From Rhynchopus sp. YZ270_cl-10 (taxonomy: Eukaryota; Euglenozoa; Diplonemea; Diplonemida; Diplonemidae): DNA of 64,000 bases. The stretch covers positions 1-64,000 of the forward strand of contig OZ037890.1 in the NCBI GenBank assembly GCA_964035575.1. The letters are read 5' to 3'. The notes beneath the pieces were generated by a model. The model did not search any database and had not been told where the DNA came from. It saw only the letters and a list, made by a program, of their open reading frames with translations. How positions within the stretch are numbered: position 1 is the stretch's first letter; each line of letters starts with the position of its first letter. Below, piece by piece: positions 20,924 to 30,888 of this stretch. The translations under genes and the position numbers were made by a program.

Positions 20924-22630
20924 TCAACTGTCCTTTTTCGCTGAAAAACCTCTCTCTGTCTCTAACACCCCCACTAGATTAACCCCAACCACTTTTGTAC
21001 CCCACGCTTTCATCCTCGACCAGCAGTCAGCCGGCATGTCGTCGCCGCCCGGTATCCACTGCACCTCCAGGGTGGCGTTGCACTCCTTCAGCCTGGCCAA
21101 CACCCTCCTCAAGGTCTGGTTGCCTCTCCTCGTCTTCGAGTGCCCTCTGGTCACCACATACTGTACTGACTCGTTATCCACCATAACCAGCAAGTCCCGA
21201 CACCCCTGCAACAGCAAAGCCTCCACCGCCTTTTCCGCCGCCAACAACTCCAAGAAAAACATGTCACCAGAGCAACCTTCTATTTCCCACATGCCGTAGC
21301 GGGCCACGCCTCTCTTCTCCCCTTTCCTTTTTGTGATGTACCCCCATCCTGTGGTCGACGCGTCTGACCACGCCACACCTGACTTCTCGGCCGGCGGGGT
21401 GCGCTGTTGGTAGTGCCACCTGTTCGGTACCATCTCGTTCACTATCAAACCCGACAGCTCACAGCGCGCCGATCCCGGCAGAGTGGTCTGCTCATCCCAC
21501 GCGATCAAACCTTCCGAAACCCGCTTCCCCTGCTGGCGAATGAATTGCAGGACCCCACAGAGATAACACAAAGGTATTTTGTGGATAAACGCCACCCTGA
21601 ACGCCAGTCCTACCACTATCCACCAGTCACGCAGGCGCTGAGTCTGCCCTGCCAAAATGGTTTGCATTGACGCCACAGCTTCCTCTCTCCACTTCTGAGG
21701 CAACCTGAAACGCACGTCCGGCAGGTCCCATTCCACTCCGTTGTACACAAAACGTTCTGCTGGGTTCTCCATCGACTTCTTTTTGTTAACCTCACCACCC
21801 GTCTCCTGAATCCTCCCCAAAACGTATGCGGCTTTGGCACGTACCTCCTCCCGCGACTCGCCCACAACCAGGATATCATCCAAATAGATGATAGCCGACA
21901 GGTTTAACAACCTGCCCAGAAAAATCTCGCCCGTGCTCTGCGCAATGTACGGGGCGTGGGCAAAACCCATCGGAAGACGACCCCATGTGAACCACCTGCT
22001 ACCAACCCGTACACCGAAAAACGACGCCACCCCTTTAGACAACGGGAACTGATTGAAAAACCCCTTTAAATCGATTATCATCCCCCACCTAGCACTCGCA
22101 CTCGATAAAAAACGTCCGACCGATCGCGCCCCCGGGAGAAGGAACGGGGGAGGTTTAGGTGTTCGTCGATTCACTGGTCTACCGTCCAGGATGAGCCTGC
22201 GGACTGCGGGGTCTGACTTTGGAATGTCAAACATCGCCACTACCCCTCGCACCACATCGGACCGCCCTACCGGTGTCAACACTCCCGCCTTTGTGCACGC
22301 CTCCACGAAACTCGGGCGCATGTCCGTCGGAGGGCCCGGCAGAGGAATAGGGCTGCTGAGGCTCCTTTGAAACCACTCCCCGTCTGTGCACCACTTCAAA
22401 AACTCCACGGATCTGTTCACCTCCGCAGCCAATCTCCGCAAAACCCCGTAGTCCAGGAGCCCTTTAGGAAAATCGTCCACGCGCCTCGCCTCTCGCTCCC
22501 TGCCAGGCCCTCGCATCCTCTCCCCGTAGGCAGACCCTCTGAAGATCGGGCCTTTACCTTTCTGTTCGAAACCCGGGTACTTCGCCTTCGCCATCAACCT
22601 TCGCACACACAGCGGTTCTTCCTCCCCTCT
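20924..22630 (-). CDS. Retroelement reverse transcriptase-RNase H region
   Basis: Part of a long open frame that reaches back to 24418. The reverse transcriptase is recognisable from its fingers motif through MIIDLKGFFNQFPLSKGVAS, WGRLPMGFAHAPYIAQS and the catalytic IIYLDDILVVG (YLDD variant of YxDD). RNase H follows with GVAWSDASTTGWGY, FLELLAAEKAVEALLL, MVDNESVQYVV and WIPGGDDMPADCWSR, carrying the expected acidic residues. These copy the element RNA and degrade the template strand. The protein's own start is not evident from the sequence. Confidence 0.9.
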   Translation of the reverse strand, partial: RGEEEPLCVRRLMAKAKYPGFEQKGKGPIFRGSAYGERMRGPGREREARRVDDFPKGLLDYGVLRRLAAEVNRSVEFLKWCTDGEWFQRSLSSPIPLPGPPTDMRPSFVEACTKAGVLTPVGRSDVVRGVVAMFDIPKSDPAVRRLILDGRPVNRRTPKPPPFLLPGARSVGRFLSSASARWGMIIDLKGFFNQFPLSKGVASFFGVRVGSRWFTWGRLPMGFAHAPYIAQSTGEIFLGRLLNLSAIIYLDDILVVGESREEVRAKAAYVLGRIQETGGEVNKKKSMENPAERFVYNGVEWDLPDVRFRLPQKWREEAVASMQTILAGQTQRLRDWWIVVGLAFRVAFIHKIPLCYLCGVLQFIRQQGKRVSEGLIAWDEQTTLPGSARCELSGLIVNEMVPNRWHYQQRTPPAEKSGVAWSDASTTGWGYITKRKGEKRGVARYGMWEIEGCSGDMFFLELLAAEKAVEALLLQGCRDLLVMVDNESVQYVVTRGHSKTRRGNQTLRRVLARLKECNATLEVQWIPGGDDMPADCWSRMKAWGTKVVGVNLVGVLETERGFSAKKDS

Positions 22631-23724
22631 CACTGCTGCTGCAGCGGGCCGAGCAAAACCTTCTGCACCCCCCTTTTCTCGGAGTTCAGAGAGTTCTGGT
22701 ACCTCCTCGTCATCCCAAAAGAGGTGTGGCGCAACGCCTTGCGGTTCAGCTCCGGGTCCAACTCCTTCGCGTTGATCATCCGCGAGGCTCCATGACGAAT
22801 GGAGTGCAGCCACGAACCTTCCGGCATCCCCTTCTTGAGGACTGCCTTCAGCCTGTCGTATGTCTTCGTGTCTCCCCCAAATACTACCACCCCCTCCTTT
22901 TGCTTTCTCCAGAATTCCACTGCTATAGCTGTGATAGGCCCTGCTGGCATGTAAATCTCCGGACACCAACTCTTGCACCCCTTCTCCTTGGCAAATACTG
23001 CTGCTTCGGTGTTCAGAGGAGAGTTCGTCGTGTTCAGTTCCACCCAATCCGCCTTCACCATAAAACGCAGGTCTGGTACCCTCGCCCGCGAGACCCACGC
23101 GGTCGCGAACAATGCTGCCGCTGTCTCCTGCCCTGCCTGCACAAGCTTGCGTAGACTGTCCGTTACCTCTACAGTGGTCAACGGAGGCGCCTGACGAGGG
23201 CGGATGTACGTCGACGTTCGCGTGAACGTGGTGCGCGTATCCTTCAGCCGCAGTGTTCGCACTCCCCTGTGGCCCTCCCTGGTCAGCGTCTTCGTGAGTC
23301 TCCCTATGTACGAGTCCGCCGTTTTTGGGGATGCAGTCTTCATCACGTCGAAACCGAACTTGATCAGGGCCTCGTCCCAGGGTGTCTCTGCCGGCAGAGT
23401 GTCGCAGAATTTCTGGAACCGGTCTCTCAAAGTATCGTTGTTGTAAGCCGTCTTGGGCGCCACCGCATATTTGTGCGCGGTGTCCCACGTCATGAGCTCC
23501 CGCATCTTTCTCCCCAATGCTTTTCCATCTCGCAGCCTGAACAGCTCTGTCTCGACCGCTCTTCTGTGACTCCATGTCGCCCGTGGTCCGGCTTCCGTTC
23601 CTACCTCTCCTAAAAATGGGGGCGCCAGCGGCACCACCCGCGAAAACCCCACCGGTTTGTTTATTCTCTGTGTTGTTTGCCCCACCGGCTGTTGTCTGTT
23701 TGTATTTTCTCTCACAAGCCCCAC
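22630..23724 (-). CDS. Retroelement tyrosine recombinase
   Basis: 364 aa frame between the gag-like and RT parts. The C-terminal half carries the recombinase signature: an arginine in SRARVPDLRF, the HxxR box in LHSIRHGASRM, then LRHTSFGMTRRYQNS with the second His and the catalytic tyrosine. Its first residues read through the 13-residue repeat region. In this class the recombinase integrates a circular DNA copy without the staggered cuts that make target duplications. Confidence 0.88.
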   Translation of the reverse strand: MGLVRENTNRQQPVGQTTQRINKPVGFSRVVPLAPPFLGEVGTEAGPRATWSHRRAVETELFRLRDGKALGRKMRELMTWDTAHKYAVAPKTAYNNDTLRDRFQKFCDTLPAETPWDEALIKFGFDVMKTASPKTADSYIGRLTKTLTREGHRGVRTLRLKDTRTTFTRTSTYIRPRQAPPLTTVEVTDSLRKLVQAGQETAAALFATAWVSRARVPDLRFMVKADWVELNTTNSPLNTEAAVFAKEKGCKSWCPEIYMPAGPITAIAVEFWRKQKEGVVVFGGDTKTYDRLKAVLKKGMPEGSWLHSIRHGASRMINAKELDPELNRKALRHTSFGMTRRYQNSLNSEKRGVQKVLLGPLQQQ

Positions 23725-24363
23725 CGGCTGTTGTTTGTTCGTTTTTTTCCTTCATTAGCCCCACCGGCTGTTGTCTGTTTGTATTTTCTCTCATAAGCCC
23801 CACCGGCTGTTGTCTGTTTGTTTTTTCGTGCACAAGCCCCACCGGCTGTTGTGTGTTTGTTTTTATCATCGATAGCCCCACCGGCTGTTGTTTGTTCGTT
23901 TTTTCCCTCATTAGCCCCACCGGCTGTTGTCTGTTTGTATTTTCTCTCACAAGCCCCACCGGCTGTTGTTTGTTCGTTTTTTCCTTCATTAGCCCCACCG
24001 GCTGTTGTCTGTTTGTATTTTCTCTCATAAGCCCCACCGGCTGTTGTCTGTTTGTTTTTTCGTGCACAAGCCCCACCGGCTGTTGTGTGTTTGTTTTTAT
24101 CATCGATAGCCCCACCGGCTGTTGTTTGTTCGTTTTTTCCCTCATTAGCCCCACCGGCTGTTGTCTGTTTGTATTTTCTCTCACAAGCCCCACCGGCTGT
24201 TGTTTGTTCGTTTTTTCCTTCATTAGCCCCACCGGCTGTTGTCTGTTCGTTTTTTCCTTCATTAGCCCCACCGGCTGTTGTCTGTTTGTTTTTTCGTGCA
24301 CAAGCCCCACCGGCTGTTGTGTGTTTGTTTTTATCATCGATAGCCCCACCGGCTTCTTTGTCA
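23653..24363 (-). repeat. 39-bp tandem repeat inside the retroelement, ~18 units
   Basis: Unit AGCCCCACCGGCTGTTGT plus 21 more variable bases. On the minus strand it encodes a 13-residue repeat of the type GLMKEKTNRQQPV, including variants GLVHEKTN and GLSMIKTN that recur in a higher-order pattern. It lies between the gag-like and recombinase parts. Units vary mainly at their 3' halves, and blocks of several units are themselves duplicated. Confidence 0.9.
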
Positions 24364-24366
24364 TCC

Positions 24367-25410
24367 CTACTGGCTTCCTTTCCCTTTGCCTCCCTTCTGT
24401 GGCAGTGGTGGCTGCCACCTGTGTCCGCGAAAACCCTTGTTGCCAGACCAGGTCCTGTCAAAGTTAGACCCCCCGTGGTCCTGGCGGGCGCGTTTCTGCT
24501 CCGGATGACCCCACCCGGTCGGAGCCGCCCTCTTCAACGTCTTGGCCTTTGCCTGCGCTGCCTCGATGGCCGCCTTGCGCGACGGGGTGGTCGAGTCCCC
24601 CAATGTCGACCTCTGGCGGAAAGCCTTGGCGCTGTCCAAACCTTCTGTGAACCTAAAGTGGAAAAACAGAAGGTCGTCCAGGAGCATACCCAACAGGAAC
24701 TCCACAGCCTTACCCCTCATCGCGTTGTCCATGATGGCGATGGCCGCCAGGCCCGCATCCCTCGCGTCACCTTCCCTGGGCGCCACGTACCGAGTCTGGA
24801 GCAGGCGCAGAAGCTCCATCTGCTCCATCCTGTCCAGCAACCTCCACTTGCGGTGGTCGAGGAGGACGTCCTTAGCGGACGTCCCCTCAGGCGCCTCATC
24901 CACATTGTCCCCAAAATCGACCGTGAAGTTCTCCTCCTGTTTTTCTGGTTCTACTACCTGCTGCATCTTCACCCTAGGCGCGAAAGAGAGGACCTGCATC
25001 TTCGTGTCCTCAGCCTTTTCGGCCTCCTCCTCGGTCTCGACCTCCGGCTTTGGGCTGGACACCCCCGGGGTCGACGGGAACTGATCCTGCCTCGCCTGCA
25101 GCAGCACCCCGAAGCCCTCGTCCCCCACAGACTTACGGATCAACGCGAGGAAAAGAGCCGTACGCCTCTCCTTCATGTCCGACCAGTCCGACACCTCCGA
25201 TCTTGTCACCCGTGCGGCAAACACCTTCAGATCCGTCTGCGGCTCACCATCGACCTGCAGGGAGTCCACCGTGTCCTTCACAAACTCCCCCTTCAGGGAC
25301 GTTTCCACCATCGCGGTCTTCACCACATCCGGCGCATCGTTCACCAAGTTGGTCACCGCCGCACTTGGCCGGTACGTGTACCACTTTGTAGACACCCATT
25401 CCTCAGACAT
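24367..25410 (-). CDS. Retroelement gag-like protein
   Basis: 347 aa, first frame of the element, starting 20 nt inside A1. It is acidic in the middle (EVETEEEAEKAEDTK) and basic toward the C-terminus (KAKTLKRAAPTGWG, then a Gly/Arg-rich end). No zinc knuckle is visible. The assignment as gag-like rests on position, size and composition rather than sequence motifs. Confidence 0.7.
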   Translation of the reverse strand: MSEEWVSTKWYTYRPSAAVTNLVNDAPDVVKTAMVETSLKGEFVKDTVDSLQVDGEPQTDLKVFAARVTRSEVSDWSDMKERRTALFLALIRKSVGDEGFGVLLQARQDQFPSTPGVSSPKPEVETEEEAEKAEDTKMQVLSFAPRVKMQQVVEPEKQEENFTVDFGDNVDEAPEGTSAKDVLLDHRKWRLLDRMEQMELLRLLQTRYVAPREGDARDAGLAAIAIMDNAMRGKAVEFLLGMLLDDLLFFHFRFTEGLDSAKAFRQRSTLGDSTTPSRKAAIEAAQAKAKTLKRAAPTGWGHPEQKRARQDHGGSNFDRTWSGNKGFRGHRWQPPLPQKGGKGKGSQ

Positions 25411-25429
25411 TTTTTATATCTTTAAAAAC

Positions 25430-26295
<866 letters not shown>

Positions 26296-27498
26296 TCAGC
26301 GGTTCCCCATAACATTCCCCCTGAACTGCCCCCCAGGCGCACCGTGGCTGACAGGGTGGATACAAGCATGCTTGTTGTGGTGGCGGTGCTTCGACCCGGT
26401 GTGCTTGCTGTCCCTCCCGCCTCCCCCTCCTCCACCACCGTTGCCACCTGCACCTTCTAGACGTTTTTGCATGGGCTCGCGGGCGCTTTGTGCTGAGAAG
26501 GAGACGGTGGTGATTTGGGAGGGGTCTGTGGACCAGGAGAAGAGGTCTGTGTTTCTTGAGAGGAAGCGCATGAGCTGCGAGAAGCAGGGGGAGATGGAGA
26601 AGCCGACACCTGCCTCGTGGATCTTGAGGAGGAGCTCGTCGCAGGTGAGGTCGCCTGCGGAGAGCACAGACTTGAGCAGGTCGAGGAGCTCCTGCTCCTC
26701 GGCCTCGCTGCAGAACTGCACACGCTTGCCCTTCTTCAGCACAATGCGCAGCTCCTTCGTGTGTGCGTGCTCCTCCATGTCCCGCCCCTCAATCTCATCC
26801 TGCGTATAGTTGAACAACGTAAAGTCATCGCTGTGCGCCTCAATAAACCCGATAAACCCCAAATCGTACATCCGCACCACATCCTCGAAACAGCCGCACT
26901 GCAGTGCCTTCTCTTCAATCAACGCTGCCGGGAGGGAGCCCTGCCTGGGGTTGATCTTATCATCTGCAAGCGCTTCTCTGACGCACGCAAGCAGACGTGC
27001 CTTCTGAGCAATCGAGGCAGACGACCCTGAGGCAGGGTCCCCGGGGATTGCACCGAGGCGTTTGACGATTGCGAGGGTAGCTGCGGTGGGGCGCGTGGGG
27101 ACGACACCGACGGAGTGCGCGACAAGACGCTCGCGAGAGACAGAACCGAGGGGGAGGGTTGCGCAGTCAAGACGGAGAGTGCCCTCCCACTGGTCGTAGC
27201 TGGTGGTGTCGCATAGCGTGAAGGAGTCGGTGCCCGCAGTCGAGGTGGGGCCCGTCGTGCCAGAGGAGGGCATGCTCAGAACACAGGAGATCTTGTAGCC
27301 AAACTCCTGTTGTGGAAAGCGTGCGTCGGGTTTGGTGATGGCGGTGCTGGTGGTGCTGTTTGGACGTGGCAACGCGGCCGACGGAGGGTCAAGCCCTGCC
27401 AAGCACAGCTCCACGCTGCTCTCCTCATCCCCCTCAGGCACCGCACACCTCACAAGCTTCGTCCCATTTATCAACAACGAAACAAACGGGGGGGTCAT
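26296..27498 (-). CDS. Hypothetical protein, possible winged-helix domain, His/Gly-rich tail
   Basis: 400 aa. The ATG at 27498 lies 15 nt after ATTCATCCATTCTGCAG, a good acceptor. The first 120 residues may form a beta-rich domain (KLVRCAVPEGDEES and so on to LRLDCATLPLGSV). Residues about 265-335 (EQELLDLLKSVLSAGDLTCD through FLSRNTDLFSW and ITTVSFS) look like a winged-helix/LOTUS-type fold: helix, acidic turn, helix, then FLxxxxDLF and a beta pair. An earlier segment, FIGFIEAHSDDFTLFNY, has a similar ending. The C-terminus is Gly-rich followed by a His/Lys cluster (KHTGSKHRHHNKHACIHP). No family can be named with certainty; RNA or DNA binding is a guess from the fold. Confidence 0.7.
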   Translation of the reverse strand: MTPPFVSLLINGTKLVRCAVPEGDEESSVELCLAGLDPPSAALPRPNSTTSTAITKPDARFPQQEFGYKISCVLSMPSSGTTGPTSTAGTDSFTLCDTTSYDQWEGTLRLDCATLPLGSVSRERLVAHSVGVVPTRPTAATLAIVKRLGAIPGDPASGSSASIAQKARLLACVREALADDKINPRQGSLPAALIEEKALQCGCFEDVVRMYDLGFIGFIEAHSDDFTLFNYTQDEIEGRDMEEHAHTKELRIVLKKGKRVQFCSEAEEQELLDLLKSVLSAGDLTCDELLLKIHEAGVGFSISPCFSQLMRFLSRNTDLFSWSTDPSQITTVSFSAQSAREPMQKRLEGAGGNGGGGGGGGRDSKHTGSKHRHHNKHACIHPVSHGAPGGQFRGNVMGNR

Positions 27499-28042
27499 CG
27501 AAATGTGTTTTTCCTGCAGAATGGATGAATGGAGGGTGAAGATGGAGGAGTAAAAAAAGGGAATATTCCTCGAGATGCATTGGGAGAGAAGGGGTGCCTT
27601 TTAATTTCGTTGTGAGTGGCTATTTGCCGATCTAGATAAAACAAATCAAAAGGTTGAAAGCTGAGCATGCCTCACGGTGCATACACATCGTTCAATCTTA
27701 TGACTACACTGTGCGCGGAATTTTGGGTAAGGGGGGCAGGGAGAACTTCTCTCTCTCGCCCCTTTTCCCTCTCCGGAGAAAAATATTTTTTTTTGGTATT
27801 GACAAAACTCAGAGTAAAAAAAACATGAAAGGCGGTGGCGCGAAGGAAGACAACACTAATTAACAAGATGAATGTGTTTTCTCTCTCTGTCTCTCTCTAG
27901 GTTATGGTATGCACACTCTATCTAACAAAAAGTCAAAAAACTAACTACGATCCAAATCCTCAACACATCCCCTTTCACCTTTAGAAGAACTTCAACTTGA
28001 GAGACGGATGTACAGTGCGCACACATCTTACAAACATCAGGT
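27499..28042. other. Intergenic, A/T-rich
   Basis: Holds a CATGCCTCACGGTGCATAC hairpin-like module at about 27667 and another GATGTAC...CACACATCTTA at about 28005. No gene seen. Confidence 0.5.
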
Positions 28043-29146
28043 CTATGGTGACACAGGTTGCCACGTTACTCTGGGTGCGGAGATGCCGCCTTCTGCCTCG
28101 TAGGGCCGCGCTGCAGGAGAGGCTGAGTAGCGTGGTGCACGTACCTGCATGCCTGCAGAACGGTGCTTGAGCTCCTGGTTCTCCTTGCGCAGGCCTTCGA
28201 GCTGTGTGTGCTGCACAGAGCACTCCTGCTTGATGCCGTCCAGGTACGTGCTTGTCGAGGTGATGAGCTCTTTCAGCTTCCCTGTGATCTCCAGTTTCTG
28301 CGCCTCCTCGGTGTCCGCCTTTGCGCTCAATGCGCGCAGTGCCTCCGACCGCGCCAGGTCCTCCTCCTCGCATACACGGTCCAACGCAAAGAGCTCTTCC
28401 TCTGTCCCGCGCAGCAGTTGGTCTGCACGCACGGATGCGTTTTTGTCTGTCCGCTGCAGCTCCTCCCTGGCGAGCACGACCCTGCGGTAGATGTCCTTCA
28501 CTTTGTCGCGGCGGAGTGCCACAGCTGTGTGGGTGTGCACAACGGAGGGGTGGGAGTGCTGCTGCTGCTGCCACTCCGAGAGCGGCACCACTGCACCCCC
28601 ACCGTCGCCAAACTCTTCCGAGACGTCCACCGCATGTCGTGGTACACTGCCCGCAGCTGAAGGCGGGTGCCCAGCAGCGCGCGTCTCGTGCACACTCAGC
28701 TTGCGCCTCTCCTCGTCCAGCTCGCGCTGCAGACGGTTGCGCTCCTCCTTCAGCTTGTCGATGTAGTACTGCCCATTTGCGCCGTGTAGGCTGTCACTCT
28801 CACCCCGACCGTCACCCTGGTGGACTAAGGCAGGTGAAGGTGGTGCACGCCTGGCGGAACGCCCCCAACTCTGTGCTGGACTTCTGTCGGTGCGTTTTGG
28901 TGAGCTCTGTGTGGACTCGGTGCGGGGGTTCCAGATCCCGCCACCACCACCACCACTACTGCGTCCAAAGGGCGGCACCGGCTGCGAGCCTTCCCGACTG
29001 CTGCGTGCATCGTCGCCTGCAGAAGTGCTGCGTACGTTGCGGCTCTCCCACGCCACCAGCGTCGCACCGCTGCCACCAGGTGGAGGGTGGTGTGTACGTG
29101 TGGGCCTTCCCACCATGTGTGGCGGAACCGGCGCCTGGCCCAACAT
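28043..29146 (-). CDS. Coiled-coil protein with disordered N-terminus
   Basis: 367 aa. The ATG at 29146 is 15 nt after CACCACCACACCCCAG. Residues 1-120 are disordered and rich in Pro, Gly, Ser and Arg. From about 125 (YYIDKLKEERNRLQRELDEE) to about 145 a short coiled coil follows. A second, longer coiled region runs from about 210 to 345 (KVKDIYRRVVLAREELQRTD, then LDRVCEEEDLARSEALRALS and LEGLRKENQELKHR). No enzyme motif is seen. The composition resembles cytoskeletal or basal-body scaffold proteins, but that is only analogy. Confidence 0.75.
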   Translation of the reverse strand: MLGQAPVPPHMVGRPTRTHHPPPGGSGATLVAWESRNVRSTSAGDDARSSREGSQPVPPFGRSSGGGGGGIWNPRTESTQSSPKRTDRSPAQSWGRSARRAPPSPALVHQGDGRGESDSLHGANGQYYIDKLKEERNRLQRELDEERRKLSVHETRAAGHPPSAAGSVPRHAVDVSEEFGDGGGAVVPLSEWQQQQHSHPSVVHTHTAVALRRDKVKDIYRRVVLAREELQRTDKNASVRADQLLRGTEEELFALDRVCEEEDLARSEALRALSAKADTEEAQKLEITGKLKELITSTSTYLDGIKQECSVQHTQLEGLRKENQELKHRSAGMQVRAPRYSASPAARPYEAEGGISAPRVTWQPVSP

Positions 29147-29284
29147 GGTTCAGTGTAACTTCCTGGGGTGTGGTGGTGGAATGAGCAAAACAAAAGACGT
29201 GTACAAACAATGACAACAGGGCACTCCAGATCACAGTGCACTATTCTGAAAAGTCCTCCGGTGAGGCTTACCTTTGCCTAACTA

Positions 29285-29490
29285 TGTGTGGGCGTGGTTA
29301 GGAATCGCTTTTCAGAAAAATGAATATCACCTCAAATCCTTGGTAAGGGTAGCGCTGCTCACCCTGACAGAACATCTTGGTTGCGACGGCAAGAGAGTAC
29401 GTAGTGAAGGAACGGAGCATACTTCTCACCTGCTGCAGGGGGACCGATGTTGTTTGAAACTGAAAGACAAACTGGGAGAACAATGCGTGC
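29285..29490. repeat. ~210-bp direct repeat, copy 1
   Basis: About 90% alike by eye to 33703-33915 (GGGCGTGGTTAGGAAT, then TTTTCAGAAAAATGAATATC, GGGTAGCGCTGCTCACCCTG and GACAAACTGG). It lies upstream of the coiled-coil gene, as copy 2 lies upstream of the second UBL-WD40 gene. Function unknown. Confidence 0.85.
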
Positions 29491-30150
29491 ACACTTGACA
29501 AGTCGTTGTCGTAGGGGGGTGTCTTTTTTTAATTTTCCTTAGCGATTTTGGGTGGGGGGAAAAAAGAGAAAGAAAAAAAAGTTTCTAAATGCGAATCTAA
29601 GCCTCTCACGCTTAGTCACTTTATAACATGCTGACAAAAGCACGCAGATACACTACGGTCAGAGGTGCTGGACGCTCCTAAGAGAGCGCAGCGTAAGAGT
29701 TCTATCCAGAGTGCGAAAAGCGTGACTTTTGAAGGCAATAATAGGAGGTATGGGGGCATACAGAATGAACGGGGATTGAATAAAAGATGAGATGGTCTAG
29801 AAGACCTCCTTTTATCCAGAGGGAGAAAAGGTGGAAAAAGAGGGAAAATGGGAAGGGGGGATTCCCCCAAGGATAATGTTTTTTTTTCTGTTCGGAAAAA
29901 AATTGAAGAAGAACAACAAAAAACAAACCATTTGTGTGTGTGTGTCGATAAAAGTAAGAGTGTAGTGGAGAGATGAGATGGAGACATGAGAAACTCTGGT
30001 TTGACATCATTTTTTGTTAGTTTGTTTTTTTTTTTTTTTTTTGCTTTGCTTTGTTGAATATTTGAATTTGTTACCGGCTCGGAAGGCACCATTCGTTAGA
30101 GTCGTGGTCCGCACTACATCTTCTTCTTCTTCTTGGAGCGCTGTGCCTTC
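29491..30150. other. Intergenic with one CTAAGC hairpin module
   Basis: A perfect 6-bp stem, CTAAGC/GCTTAG, with loop CTCTCAC lies at 29597-29615. The rest is A/T-rich with homopolymers, and no gene is visible. Confidence 0.6.
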
Positions 30151-30579
30151 TTATTTTCCTGTTGCCGACGGCCTTGAGAAATTTAGCAGGTCTGAGACTG
30201 CACTTTGCATCTCAGAGAAGACCAAGCAAATCAAAATCGCTCTCGACTGCGAGGGGGAGGTGGTGGGTTAGAACTAAAATATAAAACATACCAAGTGGTA
30301 GTGGAAGAGAGAGTAGGCCAGTCCCTTCCCTCCGCGTGCGTGCACTGCCACCAACGTAACGCAGTTTGTGAAGTCTAGCGCAACCTGGCGGAACTTCTCT
30401 TCCAACAGGAAGAGTTCCAGCGAGTCGGGGGCCCTCTGGCTGCCGTCCCGCAACCTGCTGACAGGTTCTAGCCAACACTGCGTGGTATTGCTTTCATACG
30501 TCGCAAGCTGCGCAGGCACGTCCCTTTGCCCTGCTACCAGAAACGCCCCCACAGCAACCAGCAATATGGAGCGGGTCAT
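30151..30579 (-). CDS. Small secreted or membrane protein, two exons
   Basis: Exon 1 30579-30292 (96 codons, phase 0), intron 30291-30247, exon 2 30246-30151 (31 codons plus stop); 127 aa in all. The start is the ATG at 30579, giving a clean signal peptide (MTRSILLVAVGAFLVAGQ); an upstream in-frame extension to 30684 is unlikely. After the signal come a short loop with two Cys and a possible N-glycosylation site (NTT), then an amphipathic segment LELFLLEEKFRQVALDF. The spliced reading continues smoothly (SLFHYHL then SRAILICLVFSEMQSAVSDL), whereas the unspliced frame ends after six hydrophobic residues. I do not recognise the family. Confidence 0.72.
30247..30291 (-). other. 45-nt cis intron with strong branch site
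   Basis: GTATGT at the 5' end, TTCTAAC (6 of 7 matching the yeast TACTAAC branch site) about 20 nt before the end, a C-rich pyrimidine tract, and CGCAG at the 3' end. At 45 nt it is short for a spliceosomal intron. It joins two phase-0 exons. Confidence 0.8.
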
Positions 30580-30888
30580 CGTGAGAAAGGGTGGGATGGG
30601 GATGGTGTGAGACAAGATAACCTTATGGTGGTGATTGTTATTACCGTAAAAAAATAGTAACACTGGAACGTATTTGGGTGCCAAATGTGCCGATTAGAAA
30701 CTAAGAAACAGAAGGTGACGTGTAAAAGAACATGTGTTTCGAAAAAGAGGGGACGGAGTGGGGTTCATTTTGTGAGATTCAAGCGAAAAAACAAAAGCCG
30801 ACCCCGAAACGTAAAAAAGCACTCTGGCTGGTGTGGTGGTACGTGCTGCACAGTTGGAGATCAGCGAATGTGACCGCAATCGTGCAAT

